Shown here: in pieces, positions 8,697 through 18,071 of the stretch
Numbering within the stretch: position 1 is the stretch's first letter
Layout of the letters: every line of letters starts with the position of its first letter
Source of the DNA: Bacteroidota bacterium
Lineage (GTDB): Bacteria > Bacteroidota > Bacteroidia > Bacteroidales > Tenuifilaceae
Direction of reading: 5' to 3'
DNA: 64,000 nt
Assembly (NCBI GenBank): GCA_029560875.1
Contig: JAKQKB010000101.1
Coordinates: 1 to 64,000, forward strand
Translations under genes and position numbers: made by a program
Notes under the pieces: generated by a model
The model's database searches: none
What the model was told of the DNA's origin: nothing
Seen by the model: the letters and a program-made list of their open reading frames with translations, nothing else

Positions 8697-8897
8697 TGTT
8701 TGTTAAAATTTGGAACTTGGTAAATATAACCTGTAACACTATTTTAGTGCACATTTCCAAACAAATTAACACACATATCAACGCAAACGATTGAAATCGT
8801 TTAAAAATAAGCCGCAAAAAAAACTCTTCAATAATTTAGACTGACTATAAATTATTTAATTGTTAAACAATTTAAAATAACGGTAGGTAAAGAAACA

Positions 8898-8905
8898 TAT
8901 TTTTG
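8898..8905 (+). promoter_or_regulatory. -7 promoter element of the rnf operon
   Basis: TATTTTTG matches TAnnTTTG exactly and lies 23 bases ahead of the first ATG of the operon. A matching -33 TTTG was not seen, so the element is partial. Confidence 0.4.
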
Positions 8906-8928
8906 TAGTCGATTAAAAATCGATACAA

Positions 8929-9351
8929 ATGCCAGCTAAACCAACCTTAATTGAGCATTTAGGACGTATCGATGCAGTAACACCTAATGACATCAGAGTG
9001 GTTATTATTAGCCAATCTGCATGTGCTAGTTGTCATGCAAAGGGAGCATGTTCCGCATCAGATGTGTCTGAAAAAATAGTTGTAGTAAGTAAAACCAACC
9101 ATAATTTTTTGGTTGGCGAAACTGTTAAAGTTTTACTTAAGCAATCGCTTGGCTTCAAAGCATTATTCTTAGCATATATCCTTCCGTTTATTGTTGTTAT
9201 AACCGCATTATTCTCATTAAGTTCTTTTGTGAGCGAAGGCATAGCCGGCATATTGGCTTTGCTGTCACTAATCCCCTACTATGCTATCCTATACTTTTTC
9301 AAAAATAAGATATCGAAACAGTTTAATTTTGATATAGAAAAAATCTCATAA
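8929..9351 (+). CDS. rseC: RseC/SoxR-reducing family protein, first gene of rnf operon
   Basis: A 140-residue membrane protein of the RseC (RsxC-associated, MucC) family. The N-terminal cytoplasmic domain carries the Cys cluster SACASCHAKGACSASD, followed by two hydrophobic helices at about residues 78-98 and 104-122. In E. coli RseC joins the Rsx complex that keeps SoxR reduced; in Bacteroidota it regularly heads the Rnf operon and its exact role is open. It lies 13 bases ahead of rnfB. Confidence 0.85.
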   Translation: MPAKPTLIEHLGRIDAVTPNDIRVVIISQSACASCHAKGACSASDVSEKIVVVSKTNHNFLVGETVKVLLKQSLGFKALFLAYILPFIVVITALFSLSSFVSEGIAGILALLSLIPYYAILYFFKNKISKQFNFDIEKIS

Positions 9352-9364
9352 AAACCAACCTAAT

Positions 9365-10231
9365 ATGAGTTCTGTTCTTTTATTCTCAATCTTAATGTTA
9401 AGTCTACTGGGGGTTGCTCTCGCAATAATTCTGTACCTAGTAGCACAAAAGTTTAAGGTTTTTGAAGATCCTCGTATTGATCAGGTAGAAGCGGTACTTC
9501 CCGGTGCAAACTGCGGAGGCTGCGGATATCCTGGCTGTAGAGGATTTGCCGATGCTTTTGTTAAATCCGAGGATTTATCTTCTTTCTTTTGTCCAGTTGG
9601 CGGAAACGACACAATGAACGCTGCCGCCGCAGTTATGGGCAAAACCGTAGAAGCAAAAGATCCTGAGGTTGCAGTTGTTCGTTGTTCGGGTAGTCCCGAA
9701 AACAGAAAACGCATTGTTAAATATGATGGTGCATCATCGTGCAAAATTGCTACCTCGCTTTACAGCGGCGATACTGGTTGCCAGTTTGGCTGTTTAGGCT
9801 TAGGCGATTGCGTTGCAGTTTGCAAGTTCGATGCAATATACATCGACCCTGTAACCCTACTTCCTGTAGTTAGCGACGAAAAATGTACCGCCTGCGGTGC
9901 TTGCGTAAAGGCTTGTCCTAAGTTCATTATTGAATTACGCAAAAAAGGCCCAAAGAGCAAGCGCATTTTTGTTTCGTGTATCAACAAGGATAAAGGCGGA
10001 GTTGCACGTAAGGCTTGTCAATTGGCCTGCATTGGATGTGGTAAATGCGTAAAGGTATGCCCACACGATGCTATCACTTTGGAAAACAACCTAGCCTACA
10101 TCGACTTTAACAAGTGTAAACTTTGCCGTAAGTGTGTGGAAGAGTGCCCAACCAGTGCAATTCTGGAATTGAACTTCCCGCCATGTAAGCCTAAAGTTGA
10201 GGCTGAAGCACAAGTAGAAAAAACAGAGTAG
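9365..10231 (+). CDS. rnfB: Ion-translocating oxidoreductase subunit RnfB
   Basis: The ferredoxin-like electron-entry subunit of the Rnf complex, 288 residues. One N-terminal membrane helix (about 5-27) is followed by the [4Fe-4S] domain NCGGCGYPGC with a fourth Cys in FFCPVGG. Further ferredoxin clusters are CTACGACVKACP, CIGCGKCVKVCP and CKLCRKCVEECP. Rnf moves electrons between ferredoxin and NAD+ while pumping Na+ or H+. The acidic tail after the last cluster is typical of Bacteroidota forms. Spacing to rnfC is 16 bases. Confidence 0.96.
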   Translation: MSSVLLFSILMLSLLGVALAIILYLVAQKFKVFEDPRIDQVEAVLPGANCGGCGYPGCRGFADAFVKSEDLSSFFCPVGGNDTMNAAAAVMGKTVEAKDPEVAVVRCSGSPENRKRIVKYDGASSCKIATSLYSGDTGCQFGCLGLGDCVAVCKFDAIYIDPVTLLPVVSDEKCTACGACVKACPKFIIELRKKGPKSKRIFVSCINKDKGGVARKACQLACIGCGKCVKVCPHDAITLENNLAYIDFNKCKLCRKCVEECPTSAILELNFPPCKPKVEAEAQVEKTE

Positions 10232-10247
10232 CAACTATTCAACACCA

Positions 10248-11585
10248 ATGAATATGTTAAAAACATTCTCGAAAGGTGGTGTTCACCCACCCGAAAACAA
10301 GATATCGGCAGGTAAATCAATTGAGATACTGCCATTGCCACAAAAAGTGAGCATTCCTGTATCGCAACACATCGGCGCCCCAGCAAACGTTTTAGTTGCC
10401 AAAGGCGATAAGGTAAAAGTTGGGCAAGTAATTGCGCAAAGTTCAGGCTTTGTATCGGCCAACATTCACTCATCTGTTTCTGGAACAGTTGAGAGCATTG
10501 ATGCTGTATTGGACAGTTCTGGATACAAACGTCAGGCTATTACAATTACTGTAGAGGACGATGAGTGGATTGAAAGCATCGACCGTTCAACAGAACTCAA
10601 AAAGGATATTCAACTAAACGCTCAGGATATAATTAAGCGAATAAACGAATCTGGCATTGTCGGTTTGGGAGGTGCAACTTTCCCATCGCACGTAAAACTA
10701 TCAGTTCCTGCCGGCAAAAAAGCCGAAGTGCTTATTATTAATGGAGTTGAGTGTGAACCCTACTTAACTTCGGACCACAGATTGATGCTTGAGAAAGGTC
10801 ACGAAATGATGGTGGGAATTCAAATACTAATGCGTGCGCTTAACGTTGAAAAGGCCTTAATTGGTATAGAAAATAACAAACCCGATGCAATAAAGTATTT
10901 GAAAAGTATTGCGGGTGAATATAAAGGAGTTGAAGTTCACGGCTTAAAGGTTAAATACCCACAGGGCGGTGAAAAACAACTTATCAAAGCACTTATTAAT
11001 CGCGAAGTGCCATCGGGCGGACTACCAATTGACATTGGAGCCGTTGTACACAATGTGGGAACTGCTTTTGCAGTTTACGAAGCCGTTCAGAAAAACAAGC
11101 CACTATTTGAGCGCGTAGTTACTGTTACTGGAAAAAATCTACCGAAAACAGCAAACTATATAGTTCGCATTGGCACTTCGGTCGCTGAACTTATTGCTGC
11201 CGCAGGCGGACTACCTGATGATACTGGAAAAGTTGTGAACGGAGGTCCTATGATGGGCAAAGCCCTCACAAGCACCGATGTACCTGTAACAAAAGGAACG
11301 TCTGGCATAATTGTATTCCAATCCAAAGAATCGCAACGCAAAACCGACAGCGCTTGTATTCGCTGTGCAAAATGTGTTTCGGTTTGTCCTATGGGATTAG
11401 AGCCATACCTGCTTAATAGACTTAGCCAACGGATGATGTTCGAGAATATGGAGCACGAGCATGTGCTCGATTGCATGGAGTGCGGCTCATGTAGCTTTGA
11501 GTGTCCAGCAAACCTACCTCTGCTCGATTATATAAGACTTGGCAAAGCCGAAGTGAACAAGATAATCAGATCAAGAAAAAATTAG
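10248..11585 (+). CDS. rnfC: Electron transport complex subunit RnfC
   Basis: The NADH-binding peripheral subunit, 445 residues. The front carries GGVHPPENK. The NADH/FMN-binding region contains GIVGLGGATFPSHVK (about residues 137-151) and INGVECEPYLTSDHR. The C-terminal ferredoxin domain has two [4Fe-4S] motifs, CIRCAKCVSVCP and CMECGSCSFECP. It sits on the cytoplasmic face and passes electrons between NADH and the membrane subunits. It lies in operon order between rnfB and rnfD. Confidence 0.96.
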   Translation: MNMLKTFSKGGVHPPENKISAGKSIEILPLPQKVSIPVSQHIGAPANVLVAKGDKVKVGQVIAQSSGFVSANIHSSVSGTVESIDAVLDSSGYKRQAITITVEDDEWIESIDRSTELKKDIQLNAQDIIKRINESGIVGLGGATFPSHVKLSVPAGKKAEVLIINGVECEPYLTSDHRLMLEKGHEMMVGIQILMRALNVEKALIGIENNKPDAIKYLKSIAGEYKGVEVHGLKVKYPQGGEKQLIKALINREVPSGGLPIDIGAVVHNVGTAFAVYEAVQKNKPLFERVVTVTGKNLPKTANYIVRIGTSVAELIAAAGGLPDDTGKVVNGGPMMGKALTSTDVPVTKGTSGIIVFQSKESQRKTDSACIRCAKCVSVCPMGLEPYLLNRLSQRMMFENMEHEHVLDCMECGSCSFECPANLPLLDYIRLGKAEVNKIIRSRKN

Positions 11586-11619
11586 CACCTAAACTTAACC
11601 AGCTATAAACAAGTTTCGA

Positions 11620-12624
11620 ATGGATAAGCAAGTTATTGTATCACCTTCACCACACGTACACAGCGGGGAATCGACTAGCCGCCTGATGTTCAACGTGGTG
11701 CTTGCCCTGATGCCTGCCTTTGCAGTATCGCTCTATTACTTTGGAGTTGGGGCATTTATCGTTACCCTACTGGCCGTAGGTTCCTGTGTAATTTTTGAAT
11801 ATTTAATTCAAAAATTCCTATTAAAAGGCAATCCAACCATTACAGATGGTTCAGCTATAGTAACCGGTTTGCTACTAGCATTCAACGTTCCAAGCAATTT
11901 GCCTTGGCATATAGTTGTTATTGGCAGTTTAGTGGCAATTGGTGTTGCTAAAATGAGCTTTGGCGGATTAGGAAGCAACCCTTTTAACCCAGCATTGGTT
12001 GGACGTGTATTTATGCTGATTTCCTTCCCTGTTCAAATGACCAGTTGGCCATTACCAGTAGCATCTAGGCTTCAGTACCTCGATGCCGTTACAGGCCCAA
12101 CACCGTTGGCTATTCTTAAGGAAGGATTAAAAAATGGCGAAACCATTTCGCAAATGGGCGATAAAATTCCTAGTCACATGCAAATGTTCATGGGACTTAT
12201 GGGCGGTTCGCTTGGCGAAATTGCAGCATTTGCACTTCTAATTGGTTTTGCTTGGTTGCTTTTCACAAAAGTTATTACTTGGCATATTCCAGTATCAATT
12301 TTCACAACAATTGCCGTATTTACAGGTATTCTTTGGATGATAAACCCCGAAACCAATGCTGATCCAATATTCCACTTACTAACTGGAGGTGTTATGATTG
12401 GGGCAATATTTATGGCTACCGACTATGTTACATCACCAATGAACCCTATAGGAATGTGGATTTTCGGTATAGGAATAGGATTACTTACAGTAATTATTAG
12501 GGTTTGGGGTGCGTACCCCGAAGGCGTATCATTTGCAATTCTCATTATGAACGCATTTGTACCGCTACTCAACCGATACATCAAACCAAAACGATTTGGA
12601 GAGGAGGTGAAGAGAAATGGCTAA
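11620..12624 (+). CDS. rnfD: Ion-translocating oxidoreductase subunit RnfD
   Basis: A 334-residue integral membrane subunit that carries covalent FMN on a threonine. The expected SGAT-like site appears as DAVTGPTPLAIL: the Thr is kept but the residue before it is Pro rather than Ala. Other landmarks are SPHVHSGESTSRLMF at the front, GLGSNPFNPALVGRVF, and TDYVTSPMNPIG towards the end. About nine hydrophobic segments are visible. It overlaps rnfG by eight bases, with GAGGAGGTGA inside its 3' end serving as the ribosome binding site of rnfG. Confidence 0.95.
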   Translation: MDKQVIVSPSPHVHSGESTSRLMFNVVLALMPAFAVSLYYFGVGAFIVTLLAVGSCVIFEYLIQKFLLKGNPTITDGSAIVTGLLLAFNVPSNLPWHIVVIGSLVAIGVAKMSFGGLGSNPFNPALVGRVFMLISFPVQMTSWPLPVASRLQYLDAVTGPTPLAILKEGLKNGETISQMGDKIPSHMQMFMGLMGGSLGEIAAFALLIGFAWLLFTKVITWHIPVSIFTTIAVFTGILWMINPETNADPIFHLLTGGVMIGAIFMATDYVTSPMNPIGMWIFGIGIGLLTVIIRVWGAYPEGVSFAILIMNAFVPLLNRYIKPKRFGEEVKRNG

Positions 12625-13195
12625 AGTTGAATCGAATTTCAAAAATATGACACTAACCCTACTGGTTATATCACTAGTAGCATCTGCCGCGCTGGGGTTA
12701 GTATACCAATCAACAAAGGAACCTATTGCAAAAGCTCAAATGGCTAAAATAAACTCAGCCATTGAAGCGGTTGTTCCTGAATTCAACAATCAACCCTTTG
12801 AAGAATCGTACAAAGTAGAGGTTGATGGTGGCGAGTTAGTATTCTACCCTGCAAAAAAAGATGGGCAATTGGTTGGAACCGCCGTTAAAACCTTCAGCAA
12901 GAATGGTTTTTCTGGGTTAATTGAACTTATGGTGGGTTTCTTACCCGATGGCTCAATAAACAAAGTTGCCGTTGTATCGCACAAAGAAACTCCAGGTCTA
13001 GGAGATAAAATGGAGCCCAGCAAATCGAACTTCAGTTTACAATTTGAAGGGAAAAACCCAGAAACCTTTAAAGTTAAAGTAAAAAAAGATGGTGGCGATG
13101 TTGATGCAATTACAGCATCTACAATTTCGTCCAGAGCATATTGCGATGCAGTTACAAGAGCATACAATACACTTAAGGAAGGAGGTAAGAAATGA
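12617..13195 (+). CDS. rnfG: Electron transport complex subunit RnfG
   Basis: A 192-residue subunit with one N-terminal membrane helix (about 12-30) and a periplasmic FMN-binding domain. The flavinylation site is DAITASTISSRA, where the usual SGAT/TGAT is TAST; the modified Thr would be the last of these. The preceding GETPGLGDK-type motif is present as KETPGLGDKM. It overlaps rnfD at its start and rnfE at its end. The start is supported by a strong GGAGG ribosome binding site. Confidence 0.95.
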   Translation: MAKVESNFKNMTLTLLVISLVASAALGLVYQSTKEPIAKAQMAKINSAIEAVVPEFNNQPFEESYKVEVDGGELVFYPAKKDGQLVGTAVKTFSKNGFSGLIELMVGFLPDGSINKVAVVSHKETPGLGDKMEPSKSNFSLQFEGKNPETFKVKVKKDGGDVDAITASTISSRAYCDAVTRAYNTLKEGGKK

Positions 13196-13773
13196 GCCAA
13201 CTTAAAAATTTCACCAAAGGTTTCTTACAGGAGAATCCTATCCTAGTTCTCGTATTAGGAACTTGCCCTACGCTAGCAACCACATCGTCAGCAATGAACG
13301 GTATGGGTATGGGGCTGGCAACCACATTTGTTCTATTCAGCAGCAACGTGGTAATATCCTTAATGTCCAAATTCATTCCCGACAAGGTTCGCATTCCTGC
13401 ATTTATTGTTGTAATTGCAACCTTTGTAACAATTGTTGACCTTCTAATGCAGGGCTATACTCAGGGACTTTATGAAAAACTTGGTATTTTCATCCCTCTG
13501 ATTGTTGTAAACTGTATTGTTCTTGGGCGTGCGGAGGCATATGCATGTAAAAATGGAGCCTTATCGTCATTCCTCGATGGATTAGGAATGGGGCTTGGCT
13601 TCACATTGGCACTTACTGTACTTGGTTCTATCCGTGAACTTCTAGGAAGCGGATCGATATTCGGGTACAAGTTTATATCTGGCGATGGAATCCTTGTGTT
13701 CGTATTAGCACCTGGAGCATTTATTGCATTGGGCTATTTAATAGCTATAGTAAATAAAATTCGTAAAGCATAA
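13192..13773 (+). CDS. rnfE: Electron transport complex subunit RnfE
   Basis: A 193-residue integral membrane subunit, paralogous to RnfA, with about six helices. Typical motifs are the N-terminal KGFLQENPILVLVLGTCP, the mid-protein IPLIVVNCIVLGRAEAYACK and LGSIRELLGSG. The two conserved Cys (in TCP and NC) ligate the membrane-embedded Fe-S cluster shared with RnfA. Its ATG overlaps the end of rnfG by four bases, preceded by AGGAGG. Confidence 0.95.
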   Translation: MSQLKNFTKGFLQENPILVLVLGTCPTLATTSSAMNGMGMGLATTFVLFSSNVVISLMSKFIPDKVRIPAFIVVIATFVTIVDLLMQGYTQGLYEKLGIFIPLIVVNCIVLGRAEAYACKNGALSSFLDGLGMGLGFTLALTVLGSIRELLGSGSIFGYKFISGDGILVFVLAPGAFIALGYLIAIVNKIRKA

Positions 13774-13784
13774 AACACAGCCAT

Positions 13785-14360
13785 ATGGAATATGTATTAA
13801 TAGTTATTGCTGCTATTTTTGTTAACAACGTAGTACTCTCTCAATTCTTAGGAATTTGTCCATTCCTTGGAGTATCTAACAAAATTAGCACTTCATTGGG
13901 TATGGCTGGTGCTGTAACCTTTGTGATTGTTCTGGCTACAATAGTTACCTATCTACTTCAGGTATTCGTGCTGAATACGCTTGGACTAGAGTTTATGCAA
14001 ACAATTGTATTCATCTTGGTTATTGCAGCTTTAGTTCAAATGGTTGAGATTATGCTAAAAAAGTTGAGCCCAGCCCTATACCAAGCGCTAGGAATATTCT
14101 TGCCTTTAATCACCACCAACTGTGCAGTACTTGGTGTTGCAATCCTTGTTATTAAAAAGAATTACAACCTACTCGAAGGTGTTGTTTTTGGAGCATCAAT
14201 TTCTATTGGATTTGGATTAGCCTTGGTAATAATGGCAGGAATTAGAGAACAACTTGAACTTGCCAATATACCCAAAGGCATGAAAGGAGTTCCAATCTCA
14301 CTGATTACCGCAGGAATTCTGGCTTTAGCGTTTATGGGCTTTGCTGGGATTGTGAAATAA
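13785..14360 (+). CDS. rnfA: Electron transport complex subunit RnfA
   Basis: A 191-residue integral membrane subunit with six helices. NNVVLSQFLGICPFLGVS near the N-terminus and FLPLITTNCAVLGVA in the middle hold the two Cys that, together with those of RnfE, bind the intramembrane [2Fe-2S] cluster. It is the last gene of rseC-rnfBCDGEA, and a long terminator hairpin follows after six bases. Confidence 0.95.
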   Translation: MEYVLIVIAAIFVNNVVLSQFLGICPFLGVSNKISTSLGMAGAVTFVIVLATIVTYLLQVFVLNTLGLEFMQTIVFILVIAALVQMVEIMLKKLSPALYQALGIFLPLITTNCAVLGVAILVIKKNYNLLEGVVFGASISIGFGLALVIMAGIREQLELANIPKGMKGVPISLITAGILALAFMGFAGIVK

Positions 14361-14365
14361 ATTAA

Positions 14366-14400
14366 ATAAACGAGCCCAGTAAATTTCTGGGCTCGTTTAT
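14366..14400. terminator. Bidirectional terminator between rnfA and a lipoprotein gene
   Basis: A perfect 14-bp stem, ATAAACGAGCCCAG (14366-14379) with CTGGGCTCGTTTAT (14387-14400), around a 7-base loop. T-rich sequence flanks it on both strands, so it can end the rnf operon and the convergent lipoprotein gene. Confidence 0.85.
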
Positions 14401-14410
14401 TCTTTAAGAA

Positions 14411-14815
14411 CTAGATAGGCCTAACAACAATAGTATCTACTTTTATTTTATCATTGCTTTCTAAAAATTTAAAAACATAGGACTTTTCAATAGTTGGTGT
14501 AAAGTTTATTACTGTATCTTTAGTTACAATTTCATCAACACAACTTTCCCCATGATTTTCAAAGACGCCCATCGCCCATATATAATATGCAGTATCACTT
14601 TCTACTTCAATCACAAAATTCAAACTATGCCAACAAGAATTTGGAGCAGAAGCCATTAATGCAATTTGAGTTGTACTATTTAGGTCCACAGTATCAGGCA
14701 GGAATCCTTTTGATAAATCTACTGGGTTTCTATAAACAATAGAATTTTCACCTTCCAGACAAGAAGCGAGGGCTAATAGTAAAGGCGCTGCAAGTACCAA
14801 AATTATCTTTCTCAT
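14411..14815 (-). CDS. Small putative lipoprotein, unknown function
   Basis: A 134-residue protein with a clear lipoprotein signal: Lys/Arg start, hydrophobic core, and LASC as the lipobox, with Cys at residue 19. The mature part has two further Cys (in NSCWHS and ESCVDE) and beta-rich alternation, possibly an Ig-like fold. I do not recognise a family. It stands alone between the rnf terminator and recG and is read in the same direction as recG, 69 bases downstream of the recG start-distal region's neighbour, with its own AT-rich leader. Confidence 0.65.
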   Translation of the reverse strand: MRKIILVLAAPLLLALASCLEGENSIVYRNPVDLSKGFLPDTVDLNSTTQIALMASAPNSCWHSLNFVIEVESDTAYYIWAMGVFENHGESCVDEIVTKDTVINFTPTIEKSYVFKFLESNDKIKVDTIVVRPI

Positions 14816-14884
14816 ATTTTAAATTTTTAAGTTAAAGTTAGTTTTGCTCTACAAAAATCATGCAAATGTACATCAAAATTATAA

Positions 14885-16993
14885 TTAGCTTATTCTGCTT
14901 AAATCATTTTTAGCTTGAGCAAGTTCCTGCAAGCGTTTTGATAGAAGTGTATTTTGAGGCAATGATAAAAGTGGGTCAACGCTTAGCACATCCTTTGCAA
15001 CATTCCGTGCATACTGCAACAACTGACTATCGGCACTTAAACTCGCCAACTTCAAATCAATAGGGGAACCGCTTTGCATTGTCCCATCAATATCGCCAGG
15101 ACCGCGTAGTTTTAAATCAACCTCGGCTATTTCGAAACCATCGTTTGTTGAAACCATTGTCTCTAATCGCTTTCGCGAATCGGCAGAGAGCTTTACCTGC
15201 GACATCAGAATACAGAAACTTTCGTCGGCGCCTCGACCAACACGTCCCCTAAGTTGGTGCAACTGAGATAGACCAAACCTCTCAGCACTTTCAATTACCA
15301 TTACGGTTGCATTGGGTACATTCACACCGACTTCAATAACAGTTGTAGCAACCATTATATGCGCCTTGCCCTGCACAAATAAGTTCATTGAAAAATCCTT
15401 ATCCTCGGGTTTCATTTGGCCATGAACCACAACCGTAACATACTCTGGCGGAGGAAATGCACGCACAATGCTCTCATATCCATCCTGCAAATCTTTCAGG
15501 TTCTCCATTTTCTCCGATTCCTTAATTAATGGATAAACAACATAAACCTGCCGACCTGCTTTTATTTGTTCCCGAATTTTTCCAAAAACAACATTGCGCT
15601 TAAGGTCTGTGTAGTGTATTGTTTTAACTGGTTTGCGTCCAGGTGGAAGTTCATCTATCACACTTACATCTAAATCGCCATAAAGCGTCATTGCAAGAGT
15701 TCGAGGAATTGGTGTTGCTGTCATTACAAGTATATGAGGAGGGTCATCATTTTTCTCCCAGAGTTTTGCCCGTTGCATAACTCCAAAACGTTGCTGCTCA
15801 TCTATCACGGTAAATCCAAGATTTTTGAATTTTACAACATCCTCAAGCAACGCATGTGTTCCAATCAAAATATTAAGGTCTCCTGCCTCCAACGATTTAT
15901 GCAAGTTATTCCGCTCCGAACGACGAGTGCTTCCGGTAAGCAAACCTACGCTAATAGGTAGTCCTTCGAGCAGTGCCGCAATAGATTCGTAATGCTGATT
16001 GGCAAGAATCTCGGTTGGAGCCATAATGCAAGCCTGATAACCGTTATCGACAGCAATTAGCATTGACATTAACGCCACAACAGTTTTCCCGCTGCCCACA
16101 TCGCCCTGTAGCAATCTGTTCATCTGCTTACCGCTGCCCATATCCTTCCTTATCTCGCGGATAACACGTTTTTGTGCTTCGGTTAAGGGGAAAGGCAACT
16201 TTTCGTGGTAGAAACGGTTGAACATCTCCCCCACTTTGCCAAACACATGCCCATTAACCCTAGTTTGCCGAACCGATTGCCGGAGTAATATTCCGAGCTG
16301 TATGTAAAAAAGTTCCTCAAACTTTAAACGATGCTCGGCCTTACGAAGTAATGCGATACTTTGAGGGAAGTGAATATTACGCATTGCTTCAGGCAAGGTC
16401 ATCAACTTATGCTGGTCTATAATGTTTGGCGGTAATGTTTCGTCGAGCTTCCCAGCAATAATATTCTGCAACGATTGCTGAAAACCAAGAATAGTTTTTG
16501 ATGAAATTCTGTTGCTCTTTAACTTTTCAGTAGTAGAATAAGCGGGCTGTAGCGCACCCATTATCTTTTCCTGACCAACACGGTACTCCTCCATCTCGGG
16601 GTGGGCAATGCTAAAACGGGAGCCAAACCTACTAGCCTTTCCAAAGACCAGATAATCGACATTTGGTTTTAGCCATTTTGCCATCCAAGTTATACCCTTA
16701 AACCAAACCAACTCAACACTCCCACTTCCATCGGTAAATATTGCGTTTAAACGCTTGTGGCGCCCTACACCACTCTCATCGAACCTAACAATCCTACCAA
16801 CTATCTGGATATATGGCAAATCTTCATTTATTTCCGAAATTTTATAGATTTTCGACCTATCGATATGCTTGTAAGGGTAGAAATACAGCAAATCCCCAAA
16901 AGAGTAGATTCCCAATTCCTTTTGCAGTAGTTCTGCACGTTTGGGACCAACTCCTGGTAAAAACTTAATATCGGTTGAAAGTATACTGCTCAT
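14885..16993 (-). CDS. recG: ATP-dependent DNA helicase RecG
   Basis: A full-length 702-residue RecG, the branched-DNA translocase that reverses stalled forks and processes recombination intermediates. An N-terminal wedge/OB domain begins with DIKFLPGVGPKRAELL. The helicase core has Walker A GDVGSGKTVVA, motif Ia MAPTEILANQHY, Walker B VIDEQQRFG (Gln where many have His), motif III VMTATPIPRTLAM, and motif VI HQLRGRVGRG. The C-terminal AEVDLKLRGPGDIDGT is the RecG signature. It is transcribed alone, divergent from the methyltransferase gene. Confidence 0.97.
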   Translation of the reverse strand: MSSILSTDIKFLPGVGPKRAELLQKELGIYSFGDLLYFYPYKHIDRSKIYKISEINEDLPYIQIVGRIVRFDESGVGRHKRLNAIFTDGSGSVELVWFKGITWMAKWLKPNVDYLVFGKASRFGSRFSIAHPEMEEYRVGQEKIMGALQPAYSTTEKLKSNRISSKTILGFQQSLQNIIAGKLDETLPPNIIDQHKLMTLPEAMRNIHFPQSIALLRKAEHRLKFEELFYIQLGILLRQSVRQTRVNGHVFGKVGEMFNRFYHEKLPFPLTEAQKRVIREIRKDMGSGKQMNRLLQGDVGSGKTVVALMSMLIAVDNGYQACIMAPTEILANQHYESIAALLEGLPISVGLLTGSTRRSERNNLHKSLEAGDLNILIGTHALLEDVVKFKNLGFTVIDEQQRFGVMQRAKLWEKNDDPPHILVMTATPIPRTLAMTLYGDLDVSVIDELPPGRKPVKTIHYTDLKRNVVFGKIREQIKAGRQVYVVYPLIKESEKMENLKDLQDGYESIVRAFPPPEYVTVVVHGQMKPEDKDFSMNLFVQGKAHIMVATTVIEVGVNVPNATVMVIESAERFGLSQLHQLRGRVGRGADESFCILMSQVKLSADSRKRLETMVSTNDGFEIAEVDLKLRGPGDIDGTMQSGSPIDLKLASLSADSQLLQYARNVAKDVLSVDPLLSLPQNTLLSKRLQELAQAKNDLSRIS

Positions 16994-17033
16994 TTAGCGC
17001 AACTATAAAACTGCATTCCCAATTAATTATCCA

Positions 17034-17041
17034 CAAAACTA
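17034..17041 (-). promoter_or_regulatory. -7 promoter element of recG
   Basis: The reverse strand reads TAGTTTTG, an exact TAnnTTTG match 40 bases ahead of the recG ATG. No -33 TTTG at good spacing was seen. Confidence 0.35.
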
Positions 17042-17186
17042 ATATATTTACACAATCTAGAATTATCAGGCCTCAACATTCCATTAATATAAAATAACCC
17101 ACCTTAAACCTTTTTTAACAGAATAAATCATACCTAACACATAGCCAAATCGTACATTAGCAATATTAAGATTTACGATTTTGATT

Positions 17187-17996
17187 ATGAGGACAGGGTT
17201 ATTGGGGCAGATTAAGAACTATTACAACTTTTGGCTAAACTGTAAACCAACTGGAGGACATGGCATTCACTCTCCCTACATTTACAAGCTATATACCGAG
17301 GTTATTGAACCTGAAACAAAAAAAGAGGTCTTTGAAAAAATTGAGAATTACCGCAAAGAACTAAAGGGTTGTGGCCTTTCTATTATCAAGAAATCAATAA
17401 ACGATAGCCTTAACGATGGTTTCCGAGGGGAAGAAATTTCGTTAGGTAAAATTGCCAATTCAGTTTCGATACCATCTCACCTGGGCCGATTAATTTACCG
17501 ACTGGCAAAGCATTATCAACCCAAAAACATAGTTGAGTTAGGCACATCAGTTGGGATTAGCACTATGTATCTTGCAAAAGGGAATCCCAGTGCATCGATA
17601 TATACCATTGAGGGCGATGAAGCCGTTCTAGGCATTGCTCAGAATAGGTTTAGGAAATTTGGGCTTACAAATATTCAAACTCTATCGGGCAATTTCGAGG
17701 ACCAATTACCCCGTGTTCTTAACGAATTATCGAGTGTGGATTTTGTTTTTATTGATGGCGACCACAACGGCAGAGCGCTCATAAATAACTTCAACTTAAT
17801 TTTACCAAAAGTCAACCATAAAACCATAATTATTGTTGATGATATCCGTTGGAGCAAAGGGATGGAAAAGGCCTGGGAGTATATTAGTTCAAACTCAAAA
17901 GTTACGTTATCTATTGACCTTTTCCGCTGCGGTATTCTAATTTTTGAGGAGGGAATTACCAAACAGAACTTTTTGTTAAGGTATGGACCTTACTAA
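17187..17996 (+). CDS. Class I SAM-dependent methyltransferase (O-methyltransferase type)
   Basis: A 269-residue protein with a Rossmann methyltransferase fold in its second half: motif I is NIVELGTSVGISTMYLA, motif II IYTIEGDEAV, and the acidic motif FVFIDGDHNG followed by IIIVDDIRWSKGM. The pattern resembles O-methyltransferases of the catechol/caffeoyl-CoA type. The first about 95 residues, with GGHGIHSPYIYKLY, are a lead common in Bacteroidota relatives. Substrate unknown. The ATG at 17187 is used in place of a TTG two codons upstream. Confidence 0.8.
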   Translation: MRTGLLGQIKNYYNFWLNCKPTGGHGIHSPYIYKLYTEVIEPETKKEVFEKIENYRKELKGCGLSIIKKSINDSLNDGFRGEEISLGKIANSVSIPSHLGRLIYRLAKHYQPKNIVELGTSVGISTMYLAKGNPSASIYTIEGDEAVLGIAQNRFRKFGLTNIQTLSGNFEDQLPRVLNELSSVDFVFIDGDHNGRALINNFNLILPKVNHKTIIIVDDIRWSKGMEKAWEYISSNSKVTLSIDLFRCGILIFEEGITKQNFLLRYGPY

Positions 17997-18071
17997 AATT
18001 AATAATTTTGTTACATAATTGTTTAGAATAAATTATCGTTTAACTTTAACATACAAAACACACCATTGAAA

